Below, one piece after another: positions 1 to 7,246 of a stretch of 9,328 nucleotides of DNA (position 1 is its first letter; each line of letters begins with the position of its first letter). The notes under the pieces were generated by a model. That model was not told the DNA's origin. It worked only from the letters and a program-made list of their open reading frames with translations, and ran no database searches. Source of the DNA: Gemmatimonadota bacterium. Lineage in GTDB: Bacteria; 4572-55; J002. The position numbers and the translations under genes are program-made. The stretch is from contig RFFQ01000103.1 of the NCBI GenBank assembly GCA_003697105.1, positions 1 through 9,328 on the forward strand, written 5' to 3'.

Positions 1-253
1 CCTAAATAATTTATTGTCTGATAAAATACCAATCAAATTTAAAACCCGATGAATTTGCCCAGTCAACAGAATTTAAATTCAATAAACTGGTAGCCACCAA
101 ACCGGTTTAATACGGTTAGCCTTTGTTGAAAAAGGTTGATTCCGCGCCTCGGAACATCTATAATGCACCGGTCCCAATCGATTCGGTTCTCCAGTAATGG
201 GGGTGGGGCAGAATAATCCTTCATTTTTTAGAACATCTTGATACGGAAAAGCC
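1..253. other. Upstream non-coding region with two perfect palindromes
   Basis: No credible coding region is visible here on either strand. The stretch is AT-rich at its left end. It contains a perfect 12-bp palindrome GAATTTAAATTC (69-80) and a perfect 10-bp palindrome AAACCGGTTT (99-108), both upstream of the promoter at 136-164. They could be operator sites or chance. A weak purine stretch GGAAAAG (245-251) sits only 2 nt from the ATG at 254, so the ribosome binding site of the first gene is poor. Confidence 0.5.
136..164 (+). promoter_or_regulatory. Sigma70-type promoter for the ProRS-like gene
   Basis: A -35 box TTGATT (136-141, 4 of 6 consensus bases) and a perfect -10 box TATAAT (159-164) are separated by exactly 17 bp. 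Transcription would begin near 171, giving a leader of about 83 nt before the ATG at 254. No other promoter of this quality is visible upstream of the gene. The leader shows no recognisable riboswitch. This is a sequence match only; the assignment to a housekeeping sigma factor is inferred. Confidence 0.65.
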
Positions 254-1906
254 ATGCGTTGGACTCAATCTGCTATCCAGACTCAAAACACCGTTCCGGG
301 GGACGTAAATGTAACGTCGCTTGCTTTGCTCCTCCAAGGAGGTTTCCTCGACCTGTATGCCAGCGGGTTCTTTCACTATTTGCCCCTTGGTCAACGGATG
401 CTTCAAAATCTGATCACCACTTTCAAAGCCAAATTGGCACTGTTAAACGGGCAAGAATTCATTCTTTCACCCCTTATCTGGGATATGAACGGGTTGCACG
501 ATACGGGGATGCCGCGGTTTACCGTTTCTGACCAGCATGACCGGTATTTTTCCCTGCCAGATTCACATCTGGTTGAATTTATAAAACTGGCGACGAAACG
601 ATTACGAAGCTATCGGGATTTGCCGCAGGTGTGGTACCAAATTCAGCCCCATTTTATTGATTGGGCAAAACCCAAATCCGGTTTGGTGCAGAGCCGTGCC
701 TATTGGCTCGGGGAAGTGTATCTCTTTAGCCCTAATGAATCTACCCGGCGAGAACTGGCAGATCATCTCAAAATGTTCCATCTACAATGGTTTCAACAGT
801 GTGGCATTCCGGTAATTCAGACCAAAACGGGCGATTTCCTGCTCTCTCCCACTGGCGAACAACGGGTGGTCGGTTGTGCCAACTGCGGGTATTATGCAGA
901 TCAACAAATTGCCCCAACCGTTGCAAAATCGTATCCTAGCGGAGATATGGAGACCACAGCTAAAAACGTGCATACACCAAACAAGCGCACCATTGGCGAA
1001 GTATCAGCTTTTCTGGGGATTCCGGCACACCGGTTCATCAAAACCTTGCTGTTTATGGTTGATGAGACGCCGCACTTGGTACTGATCCGGGGGGATCATG
1101 ATGCCAGCGAACCCAAGTTAAGAGAGCATTTTGGCGATGCCCATCTCCGCACGGCGACGGCAACTGAAATTGAACAGATATTAAAAACGCCGGTTGGTTT
1201 TTTGGGACCTCAAGGGCGCACCGGCATTCCCATTACGGCGGATATAGCGCTAAAGGGAGCGGTTGGGATGGTCACCGGTGCGAATATCGATCAATATCAT
1301 ACTATTGGGCTTACTGTGGGACAGGATTTCCCAGTGGATCGGTGGGCGGATGTGCGTTTGGCACAGGAAGGGGATGGCTGCCCACAGTGTTCACAACCGG
1401 TAGCATCGTACCGCGCAATCCAGTTGGTACACCGGCGCGAAATCATCCGTACATCCGCCACATTTCAGGATGCCAACGGTGTGGATCAGCCACTTCAAGT
1501 GAGTATGAGCCATCTTTTTTTGGAGCGCCTCATCGCGGCGCTCATTGAGGTCAATCATGATGATGATGGCATCTGTTTTCCCCCGCTTGCGGCACCGTTC
1601 GCCGTCATAATTTTACCGTTAAATATGGCAGATGACGCCACCCGAAATGTCGCGGAAGACCTGTACCGGCAGTGCCAGCAACGGGGTATTTCCGTCTTAA
1701 TGGATGACCGGGATGCCCATCCCGGGGTGAAATTCAAAGATGCCGACCGGATCGGTTGCCCCTACCGGCTCGTGATCGGTCGCCGGGGATTGAAAAATAA
1801 CACCGTTGAAATTCAAATTCGTCGCACTCAGGCGAAAATGAGCATTCCGTATGATCAGGTGATGGATCAGCTTACTCAATTGCTTTCAACGGATTCATCA
1901 GCATAG
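254..1906 (+). CDS. Prolyl-tRNA synthetase-like protein with degenerate catalytic core and intact editing and anticodon domains
   Basis: The 550-residue product aligns end to end with bacterial-type ProRS (about 570 residues), and its first residues (MRWTQ) match the usual family start. Seen: synthetase core about 1-220, INS/YbaK-type editing insertion about 235-385, rest of the core about 386-445, anticodon-binding domain 447-550. The editing domain keeps the conserved Lys (KTLL, K263), the GPQGRTGIP loop and TGANID. The anticodon domain keeps DDRDAHPGVKF (484-494). Two CxxC pairs (208/211, 376/379) match those of many ProRS. The catalytic signatures are lost: the proline-binding GPTHEE is PDSHLV (102-107), motif 2 FRDE is FIDW (134-137), the GGSxSHEF segment is deleted after KTG (191-193), and motif 3 GxGxTR is HLFLER (420-425). 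The frame is open throughout, so this is not simple decay. It probably cannot activate proline; a tRNA-Pro binding or trans-editing role is inferred. A true proS should exist elsewhere in the genome. Confidence 0.85.
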   Translation: MRWTQSAIQTQNTVPGDVNVTSLALLLQGGFLDLYASGFFHYLPLGQRMLQNLITTFKAKLALLNGQEFILSPLIWDMNGLHDTGMPRFTVSDQHDRYFSLPDSHLVEFIKLATKRLRSYRDLPQVWYQIQPHFIDWAKPKSGLVQSRAYWLGEVYLFSPNESTRRELADHLKMFHLQWFQQCGIPVIQTKTGDFLLSPTGEQRVVGCANCGYYADQQIAPTVAKSYPSGDMETTAKNVHTPNKRTIGEVSAFLGIPAHRFIKTLLFMVDETPHLVLIRGDHDASEPKLREHFGDAHLRTATATEIEQILKTPVGFLGPQGRTGIPITADIALKGAVGMVTGANIDQYHTIGLTVGQDFPVDRWADVRLAQEGDGCPQCSQPVASYRAIQLVHRREIIRTSATFQDANGVDQPLQVSMSHLFLERLIAALIEVNHDDDGICFPPLAAPFAVIILPLNMADDATRNVAEDLYRQCQQRGISVLMDDRDAHPGVKFKDADRIGCPYRLVIGRRGLKNNTVEIQIRRTQAKMSIPYDQVMDQLTQLLSTDSSA

Positions 1907-1920
1907 CGTGTCATGATTTT

Positions 1921-2013
1921 TGCAGATATTTACAAAACGAACTGTAAAATTACACGATAGCTTCTTTATCGTGTTGAGATTCTGCAAATTTCTGCAAAAA
2001 ATCAACTGTAAAA
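1921..2013. repeat. Imperfect direct repeats flanking an 8-bp hairpin
   Basis: Copy 1 (1921-1949) and copy 2 (1983-2013) share the pattern TGCA-AT-TT--CAAAA--AACTGTAAAA with a few substitutions and a 2-nt length difference. Between them lies a perfect inverted repeat ACACGATA (1952-1959) / TATCGTGT (1967-1974) with a 7-nt loop. The hairpin lacks a clean T-tract, so it is a weak terminator candidate for the upstream gene. Copy 2 ends directly at the ribosome binding site AAAAGGAG (2011-2018) of the next gene, so binding or folding here could affect its expression. That effect is inferred. Confidence 0.55.
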
Positions 2014-2024
2014 AGGAGTCTCCG

Positions 2025-4358
2025 ATGCGAACCCTGTTAAGTATCCTCCTCTGTGTTGCCAGTTTTAACATAGCCCACGCCGAAACATGGCAGTGGGAAA
2101 CCTACACCAACCCCAATTATGTGAATCATATTTGTGTCGAAAATGATACCCTTTGGTGGTCAACCACCGGGGGCGTCGTTCAATTTAATACCCAAATGGA
2201 TACCGTGGTTCGCATTTATCACCGGGAGGACGGGTTAAGCGGCAATTATGTCACCTGTTCGGTGATTGACCCGTATGGGAATCACTGGTTTGGAACGCGC
2301 GATCATTATATGACCCGATTGACTCCTCAGGGGGAATGGACGGTTTATGATGAATTTGATGGCATCCGTACCAACGCCCAAATCAATTGTGCAACGATCA
2401 TTGGTGATACCCTCTGGATTGGGACGAGTCAGGGTGTGGGGGTGCTGGATGTGCGCCGCCCGCAAAACGGATTTTTATGGCTGGATACGAACGATGGATT
2501 AGTCAATAACAATGTTCAGGTTATCCAAAAATTTAAGGGAGACCTCTGGTTTGGGACGCGGGGAGGTATTTCCATCTGGCATCATTTTCAGGAATGGACA
2601 AACTACACCCCAGAATATTTTGCCCGTGCCGATGGCGCAGATTGCCGGGGACTGGTACAGGATTGGGAAGGTGGGGTCGTCTCTGCCAGCAAACGCGGAT
2701 TGTATCGCTTGGCACCACAAGAAGAGGAATGGGATTTGATTGGCAACCTTAACAACCGGCAATTATTAACAATTGCGGTATATGATTCCAGTATTTGGAC
2801 TTCCAGTTATGTCTCTTCATCTTCGGCACACCTGTATCGGGTCTATTTTGATGGAAGTCGGTGGCAAAGTGAGACCGTCGAAACAGGGCTTAACGGATTG
2901 GGACGGAGTTTAGCTTTTGCCGTGGATTCCCAAAACCGGCTCTGGACCTCCGATTGGGGTGCGGGCGTCGCCGTTTTAGAGAATGGCAACACCTGGCGGG
3001 ATTTTAGCGCCCCCGGTATTGTGGGCAATCATGTCCGTAAAGTGGATCGTGCCCCCAATGGTGACTTGTGGCTCGCGGTCGAGTCCGATTACGGGGCAAA
3101 CAGCGAACCCATTGAATACAAGCAACAAGAGGGCGGCGCGGCACGGTTTTCCATCGAACTCAATCAGTGGGTCAATTACACCCGGGCGGACGGGTTACTG
3201 ATGAATACGGTTAAATCCATGTGTGTTACCCAAGATGGGCGGGCGTGGTTCTCCCAATGGCCCTACGGATTTATGGAATTGGATGATCAGGGTACCGTTG
3301 ATAAAGAAGACGACACATGGTCGCAAGTCCGACGACCTACAATTCACAGCGAGGTAGTTTACCGCCTGTTTCGAGACCCCGCAGGGTTCAGTTGGGTTGG
3401 TACGTTGTTTTGGGAGAGCAATAATGGCATCCATCAAGGCGGCGTGGAGGTCGAAAACCCCGAAACCGGTGAATTCACGTTTTGGGGACACCCACAGGTG
3501 ATCTCATTTGATAAAAACAACATCCGGGATAATGTGGAAATTTACGACATTCATCTGGCAGATGATGGCTTGTACTGGCTCGCCGGTTTTGGTGGAATTT
3601 CGGTAATTGACACACGCGGAACACTTTTCGACCCCACAGATGACCGCACCGAACGCTGGGACGCAGAAAATGAAGGGCTATTGGCACTAGAGACCTATTG
3701 TGTCACCACAGATGCTCAAGGCATCGTCTGGATCGGGGGGTTAGGCGGTCTGAATCGCTTGGATGTAAACGGCACCCCTTTTGATAAATCAGATGACAAT
3801 ATTCAAGTGATTTTTGAACTGCCTGTGGAAGAATTAACCATCGATCCAGAGGGCAACCTTTGGTGCGCTACCCGTAATTACGGCGTGATTCGCTATAACC
3901 CGGCAACCGGTGAGCAACTGACCATCGATTCCGACCGTTACCCGCTGAGTTCGGATGTGGTCAACAGTGTCTCGATTGAGGAAAACGGTACGGAGCGCAT
4001 CGTCTGGTTTTCCACCGGTTTGGGACTGAACAAACTGACCATTGACCTCACCGGTAGCGATCCCAACCCCGGTGATGAGGTCAGCGAGGGACCCTATCCC
4101 AATCCGTTTCAGCCCTCGGCGGGACACACGCACCTAACGTTTGAAAATCTCACCAATGAAGGCACACTTCAAATTTTTGACCTGAGCGGGGATTTAGTCC
4201 ATGAAGTGAATCTCGAAGCTGAAATGGCACCCTCCAGCACCCTTTGGCAGTGGGATGGAACAAATACCAGAGGTGCTGATGTCGCCAGTGGCGTCTATAT
4301 TTACCGCGTGGATTCACCGTCTGGTATCCGCACCGGTAAATTTGCAATCATCCGTTAA
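2025..4358 (+). CDS. Secreted double beta-propeller protein with C-terminal sorting/FlgD-like domain
   Basis: The start is set at ATG 2025 because AAAAGGAG (2011-2018) precedes it and a classic signal peptide follows (MRTLLSILLCVASFNIAHA, cleavage probably before ETW). The frame is open back to 1920, but those 35 codons overlap the repeat region and would bury the signal peptide. The mature part of the 777-residue protein has about 14 blade-like repeats of the two-component-regulator-propeller type, with core motifs such as DTLWIGT, GDLWFGTRGGI, GIVWIGGLGGL and GNLWCAT. This fits two seven-bladed propellers. From about residue 690 a beta-sandwich domain begins at YPNPF and ends SGVYIYR..GKFAIIR, as in type IX secretion sorting or FlgD_ig domains. 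No kinase or membrane domain follows, so this is an exported, probably surface-bound or released, propeller and not a hybrid sensor. Ligand unknown. Its stop overlaps the next start (TAATG). Confidence 0.85.
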   Translation: MRTLLSILLCVASFNIAHAETWQWETYTNPNYVNHICVENDTLWWSTTGGVVQFNTQMDTVVRIYHREDGLSGNYVTCSVIDPYGNHWFGTRDHYMTRLTPQGEWTVYDEFDGIRTNAQINCATIIGDTLWIGTSQGVGVLDVRRPQNGFLWLDTNDGLVNNNVQVIQKFKGDLWFGTRGGISIWHHFQEWTNYTPEYFARADGADCRGLVQDWEGGVVSASKRGLYRLAPQEEEWDLIGNLNNRQLLTIAVYDSSIWTSSYVSSSSAHLYRVYFDGSRWQSETVETGLNGLGRSLAFAVDSQNRLWTSDWGAGVAVLENGNTWRDFSAPGIVGNHVRKVDRAPNGDLWLAVESDYGANSEPIEYKQQEGGAARFSIELNQWVNYTRADGLLMNTVKSMCVTQDGRAWFSQWPYGFMELDDQGTVDKEDDTWSQVRRPTIHSEVVYRLFRDPAGFSWVGTLFWESNNGIHQGGVEVENPETGEFTFWGHPQVISFDKNNIRDNVEIYDIHLADDGLYWLAGFGGISVIDTRGTLFDPTDDRTERWDAENEGLLALETYCVTTDAQGIVWIGGLGGLNRLDVNGTPFDKSDDNIQVIFELPVEELTIDPEGNLWCATRNYGVIRYNPATGEQLTIDSDRYPLSSDVVNSVSIEENGTERIVWFSTGLGLNKLTIDLTGSDPNPGDEVSEGPYPNPFQPSAGHTHLTFENLTNEGTLQIFDLSGDLVHEVNLEAEMAPSSTLWQWDGTNTRGADVASGVYIYRVDSPSGIRTGKFAIIR

Positions 4359-5473
4359 TGTTTGCTTCCATCCGATGTCAAAATGTACTGATTTACCTGA
4401 TCCTGCTGGCGATCAGTAGTTTGTATTTGGTCAAGTATGGTGGACGAATCACCCCGCATTATGGGTGGCTCACCGCCGCCTACGGAGTCCTCGGGTGTGG
4501 GGTATTTTTTATGTGGCATCGCCGGTATCATCGATTGGCATTTGATCTAAACCGGCGTTACCAGATGGCCCTCTTACTCCTGTTGATCGGGTTGGGGGTA
4601 TTGGTGATGAGCATCATCCCAATCAAAACACAGGTCGGGCGGGCAATTGCCATTCAGGAATGGTTAGAAAATCTGTTTCAAGGGCAATTCCCTTACCGCG
4701 CCGAATCGCTACCTTCCGGTTTTCCCGTTCTCTTTTTGATTGCCGCTCCATTTTATCTTCTCGGCGACATTGGTTATCTGGAAGTCATTGGGATCGCTCT
4801 TTTTGTCATTCTGGTGGGGTTATATTCTCAGCCGGCGGATCGACTGCTGCGGTTGTGGGTTCTCTTCAGCTTGCCAACAACCTACTACGAACTTCTGACC
4901 CGCAGCGAACTGTTCACCAACATGGTACTGGTGATCACCTTCATTTTCGCGGCAGAGATGTGGCTCAATCCTGAAAAAATAGACCGATATTTTATCCTGT
5001 TAGCGATACTCGCAGGCTTGCTTTTATCCACACGCTTAATTGTCGCGGAAGTGCTTGCCATATACGGTATATACACCTTTCGGGATCAACTCCGGCACGG
5101 ATTTTTGTTCGCCGGGATCATGAGTGCCACATTTGCGCTCACGCTGTTGCCTTTTGTGCTGTGGGATGCCGATTATTTCGTTTGCCACGGACCTTTTCAG
5201 AGACAGGGTCAATACTTACCAACTTTGTGGATGATTGATTTTTTGATCCTGAGCCTACTCACCAGTTGGCACATTCGCTCCATCCGTGCCGTGTTTTTTA
5301 CCAGCGGAATATTTTTAATGGGGATCGTCTCGGCGGGATTTATTCGTGCCGTTATGCTCGTCGGGTTACAAAATACCCTATTTGCCAATGACTTTGATAT
5401 CGCATATTTTATCTTTTGTGTACCGTTTTTTATTTTCGCGATTGAAACACCCAGAGGAAAGGAGTCAACATGA
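4358..5473 (+). CDS. Polytopic inner-membrane protein, possibly GT-C-like
   Basis: The ATG shares one base with the stop of the propeller gene (TAATG at 4356-4360), so translation is probably coupled. The 371-residue product is very hydrophobic, with about 10-12 predicted membrane spans: for example residues 8-26, 36-53, 69-87, 120-156, 186-203, 208-228, 248-268, 287-300, 310-332 and 347-363. A first long loop contains QEWLENLFQGQFPYRAE followed by a hydrophobic FPVLFLIAAPFYLLG stretch. This resembles the layout of polyprenyl-phosphate-dependent GT-C glycosyltransferases and DUF2029-type proteins (G-x-x-Y in the first loop), but no decisive catalytic motif is visible. I do not recognise the family with certainty. 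The gene overlaps dapB by 4 nt (ATGA), which places it in the same operon. Confidence 0.75.
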   Translation: MFASIRCQNVLIYLILLAISSLYLVKYGGRITPHYGWLTAAYGVLGCGVFFMWHRRYHRLAFDLNRRYQMALLLLLIGLGVLVMSIIPIKTQVGRAIAIQEWLENLFQGQFPYRAESLPSGFPVLFLIAAPFYLLGDIGYLEVIGIALFVILVGLYSQPADRLLRLWVLFSLPTTYYELLTRSELFTNMVLVITFIFAAEMWLNPEKIDRYFILLAILAGLLLSTRLIVAEVLAIYGIYTFRDQLRHGFLFAGIMSATFALTLLPFVLWDADYFVCHGPFQRQGQYLPTLWMIDFLILSLLTSWHIRSIRAVFFTSGIFLMGIVSAGFIRAVMLVGLQNTLFANDFDIAYFIFCVPFFIFAIETPRGKEST

Positions 5474-6246
5474 TCGATATAATTGTGACCGGCGCGTATG
5501 GCAGGATGGGGCACCGGCTGGCGGAATGCATCGTGGAAGACCCGCAACTCCATTTAGCCGGATTAACCGAACATCCAGAGCACCCACAATTGGGCACGCC
5601 GGTGTGTGGGGTTGAGGTATGCACCGATTTAAAAGAAATTATTGACAAAGGACTTGTTATTATTGATTTTACCACCCCGCAAGCCTCCGTGAACGCCGCC
5701 CAACTGGCAGTTGCTCACCAAAAAGCATTTATTTGCGGCACAACCGGCTTTTCTCCCGAACAATTGTCTGTGCTAAAACATGCCGGCTCTAAAATTCCGG
5801 TAGTGTATTCGCCAAATATGAGCGTGGGAGTCAATCTATTATTCAAATTAGTTGCCGATGTGGCATCTCTGTTGAACGAGGGTTACGATGTGGAAATTGT
5901 AGAAGCCCATCACCGTTATAAAAAAGATGCCCCCAGCGGGACAGCACAGCGGCTAGCTGACATCATCGCGGATACGTGGAATCTGGACCCAAAACAGGCG
6001 TTTGAATACGGAAGAGAGGGTCTTACTGGCGAACGAAAAGACCACATTATCGGAGTTCATGCCGTGCGTGGCGGCGACATCGTCGGAGAACACACCGTCA
6101 GCTTTATCGGCTTAGGTGAACGCCTAGAATTAACCCACAAAGCTCACAGCCGGGATACCTTCATCCGCGGAGCACTAAGCGCCGCCAAATGGATTGTAAA
6201 TCAACCGGCGGGTTTCTACACCATGCACGATATTTTGAGTTCGTGA
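5470..6246 (+). CDS. dapB: 4-hydroxy-tetrahydrodipicolinate reductase
   Basis: DapB reduces the DapA product with NAD(P)H to tetrahydrodipicolinate, a step of the diaminopimelate/lysine pathway in the cytoplasm. The 258-residue protein has the Rossmann nucleotide loop GAYGRMG (8-14), CGTTG (89-93), SPNMSVGVN (114-122) and the substrate/catalytic signature EAHHRYKKDAPSGTA (145-159). By analogy with E. coli H159/K163, the proton donor and lysine are H147 and K151. GERK (187-190), GVHAVRGGDIVGEHTV and HKAHSRDTF are also intact. AAAGGAG (5458-5464) precedes the ATG, and the start overlaps the upstream stop as ATGA. The last residues after HDI (LSS-stop) are encoded mostly by an octanucleotide repeat array that continues into the intergenic region. 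The catalytic part is unaffected. Association with an exported propeller and a membrane protein is unusual for dapB. Confidence 0.97.
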   Translation: MIDIIVTGAYGRMGHRLAECIVEDPQLHLAGLTEHPEHPQLGTPVCGVEVCTDLKEIIDKGLVIIDFTTPQASVNAAQLAVAHQKAFICGTTGFSPEQLSVLKHAGSKIPVVYSPNMSVGVNLLFKLVADVASLLNEGYDVEIVEAHHRYKKDAPSGTAQRLADIIADTWNLDPKQAFEYGREGLTGERKDHIIGVHAVRGGDIVGEHTVSFIGLGERLELTHKAHSRDTFIRGALSAAKWIVNQPAGFYTMHDILSS

Positions 6247-6355
6247 GTTGGGGAGTTGGGGAGTTTGGGAGTTCGTGAGTTGGGGAGTTCGGGAGTTTAG
6301 GAGTTGACGAGTTGGGGAGTTCGGGAGTTCGGGAGTTTGGGAGTTTGGGAGTTTT
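6236..6355. repeat. Octanucleotide tandem array, 15 units of consensus GGAGTTNG
   Basis: Reading in steps of eight from 6236 gives 15 consecutive units with no insertion or deletion: TGAGTTCG, TGAGTTGG, GGAGTTGG, GGAGTTTG, GGAGTTCG, TGAGTTGG, GGAGTTCG, GGAGTTTA, GGAGTTGA, CGAGTTGG, GGAGTTCG twice, GGAGTTTG twice, GGAGTTTT. Only the first base and the last two bases of each unit vary; GAGTT is invariant. The first unit lies within the last codons of dapB and the second supplies its TGA stop. Because the unit is not a multiple of three, growth at the left end could alter the dapB C-terminus. Confidence 0.95.
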
Positions 6356-6391
6356 TGTACACTGCTAACTGTAAACGGCTAAGAGGTGATT

Positions 6392-7102
6392 ATGATCTTA
6401 CCAAATGAGTTGTTATGGATCGGTTTTTTACTGATGGATTTTACCATCGCACTGCTGGTTTACCGGTTTTTCAAAAAAGAAGGGCTGTTCTTACTGATTG
6501 TTGCCAATATCGTACTCTGCAATTTGCAAGTACTAAAAATGGTGGAGCTATTCGGCATTACGGTTTCGTTGGGGAACATCCTTTATGGTAGTATATTTTT
6601 CGCCACAGATTTGCTAGGGGAGGTTTACGGTAAAAAAGAGGCTCGCCGGGGTGTCACTTTTGGTTTTTTGACATTGTTTTATATGACAATCATCATGCAA
6701 GTCACGTTGTTGTTTCAACCTGCCGAAGCAGATTTTGCTCATGAATCCATGACGGTACTTTTTGGATTTGTACCGCGCATTGCTATTGCCAGTTTAATAG
6801 CGTACTATCTGAGCCAAATGCATGATGTGTGGGCGTTCCACTTTTGGAAGATCAAAACTGAGGGGAAATATCTCTGGTTGCGGAACAATGCCTCTACGCT
6901 GGTTTCGCAGGCGATTGATAGCACAATTTTTGTGTTTATCGCCTTTTGGGGTGTGTTTGATTTGACCGTTTTTTGGCAGATATTGATTACCACGTACTTA
7001 ATGAAAGTGGTCGTTGCCGCTATTGATACTCCATTTTTGTACCTAGCAAAACGCTTTGCTGAACCGGAAGAACCCCTCAAGGTGGTCCCATCCGTCTCTT
7101 GA
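6392..7102 (+). CDS. yhhQ: YhhQ/Vut_1-family queuosine precursor transporter
   Basis: This 236-residue membrane protein belongs to the COG1738 (VUT/YhhQ) family, whose E. coli member imports preQ0/preQ1 for queuosine synthesis in tRNA. Six or so membrane spans are visible. Family signatures include GNILYGSIFFATDLLGEVYG (61-80) followed by KKEARRGV, a second conserved stretch around RIAIASLIAYYLSQ (129-142), DVWAFHFWK, then LRNNASTLVSQAIDSTIF (163-180). The ATG at 6392 is preferred over the GTG at 6386, because AAGAGG (6381-6386) is a well-spaced ribosome binding site for the ATG and abuts the GTG. No strong promoter is visible in the 145 nt after dapB, so readthrough from dapB is possible. 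A strong terminator follows at 7185. The substrate is assigned by family and not proven here. Confidence 0.88.
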   Translation: MILPNELLWIGFLLMDFTIALLVYRFFKKEGLFLLIVANIVLCNLQVLKMVELFGITVSLGNILYGSIFFATDLLGEVYGKKEARRGVTFGFLTLFYMTIIMQVTLLFQPAEADFAHESMTVLFGFVPRIAIASLIAYYLSQMHDVWAFHFWKIKTEGKYLWLRNNASTLVSQAIDSTIFVFIAFWGVFDLTVFWQILITTYLMKVVVAAIDTPFLYLAKRFAEPEEPLKVVPSVS

Positions 7103-7184
7103 AGGTCATTCCCCCCCCTTAAAACCGTTTCCCGTGGATAATTCCGCCACGAATAGCCCCTAACTTTTAATAAATCAACGGATT

Positions 7185-7227
7185 ATAAAACCCTTAGGAT
7201 ATTGAGTCACCCTAAGGGTTTTATTTT
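7185..7227 (+). terminator. Bidirectional intrinsic terminator
   Basis: A perfect 14-bp stem joins ATAAAACCCTTAGG (7185-7198) and CCTAAGGGTTTTAT (7211-7224) across a 12-nt loop. The right arm runs into TTTTATTTT, and the left arm begins ATAAAA, which reads as a U-tract on the other strand. It lies about 85 nt after the transporter stop and should end that transcription unit. Confidence 0.85.
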
Positions 7228-7246
7228 CAGCCAGCTATTATTCAAC

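Noticed and set aside
171-253. T-box riboswitch in the leader of the synthetase-like gene
   Set aside because: The leader is too short for a specifier stem plus antiterminator, and the GGGGGTGGGG stretch does not match the T-box AGGGTGGNACCGCG sequence.
1920-2024. N-terminal extension of the propeller protein from ATG 1920
   Set aside because: The extension is encoded by the hairpin/direct-repeat region and would hide a clear signal peptide; the ATG at 2025 has a far better ribosome binding site.
5209-5553. 114-residue reverse-strand reading frame across the membrane-protein/dapB junction
   Set aside because: It lies opposite two well-supported genes, has no family resemblance and no ribosome binding site; it is a shadow frame.
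6236-6355. CRISPR array
   Set aside because: Repeats are 8 nt and contiguous, with no spacers, and there are no cas genes.
6356-6391. preQ1 riboswitch before the queuosine-precursor transporter
   Set aside because: Only 36 nt separate the repeat array from the start, and no preQ1 aptamer stem-loop with its A-rich tail is recognisable.
7111-7118. C8 homopolymer as a phase-variation switch
   Set aside because: It lies after the transporter stop and before the terminator, not in a coding region or promoter spacer.
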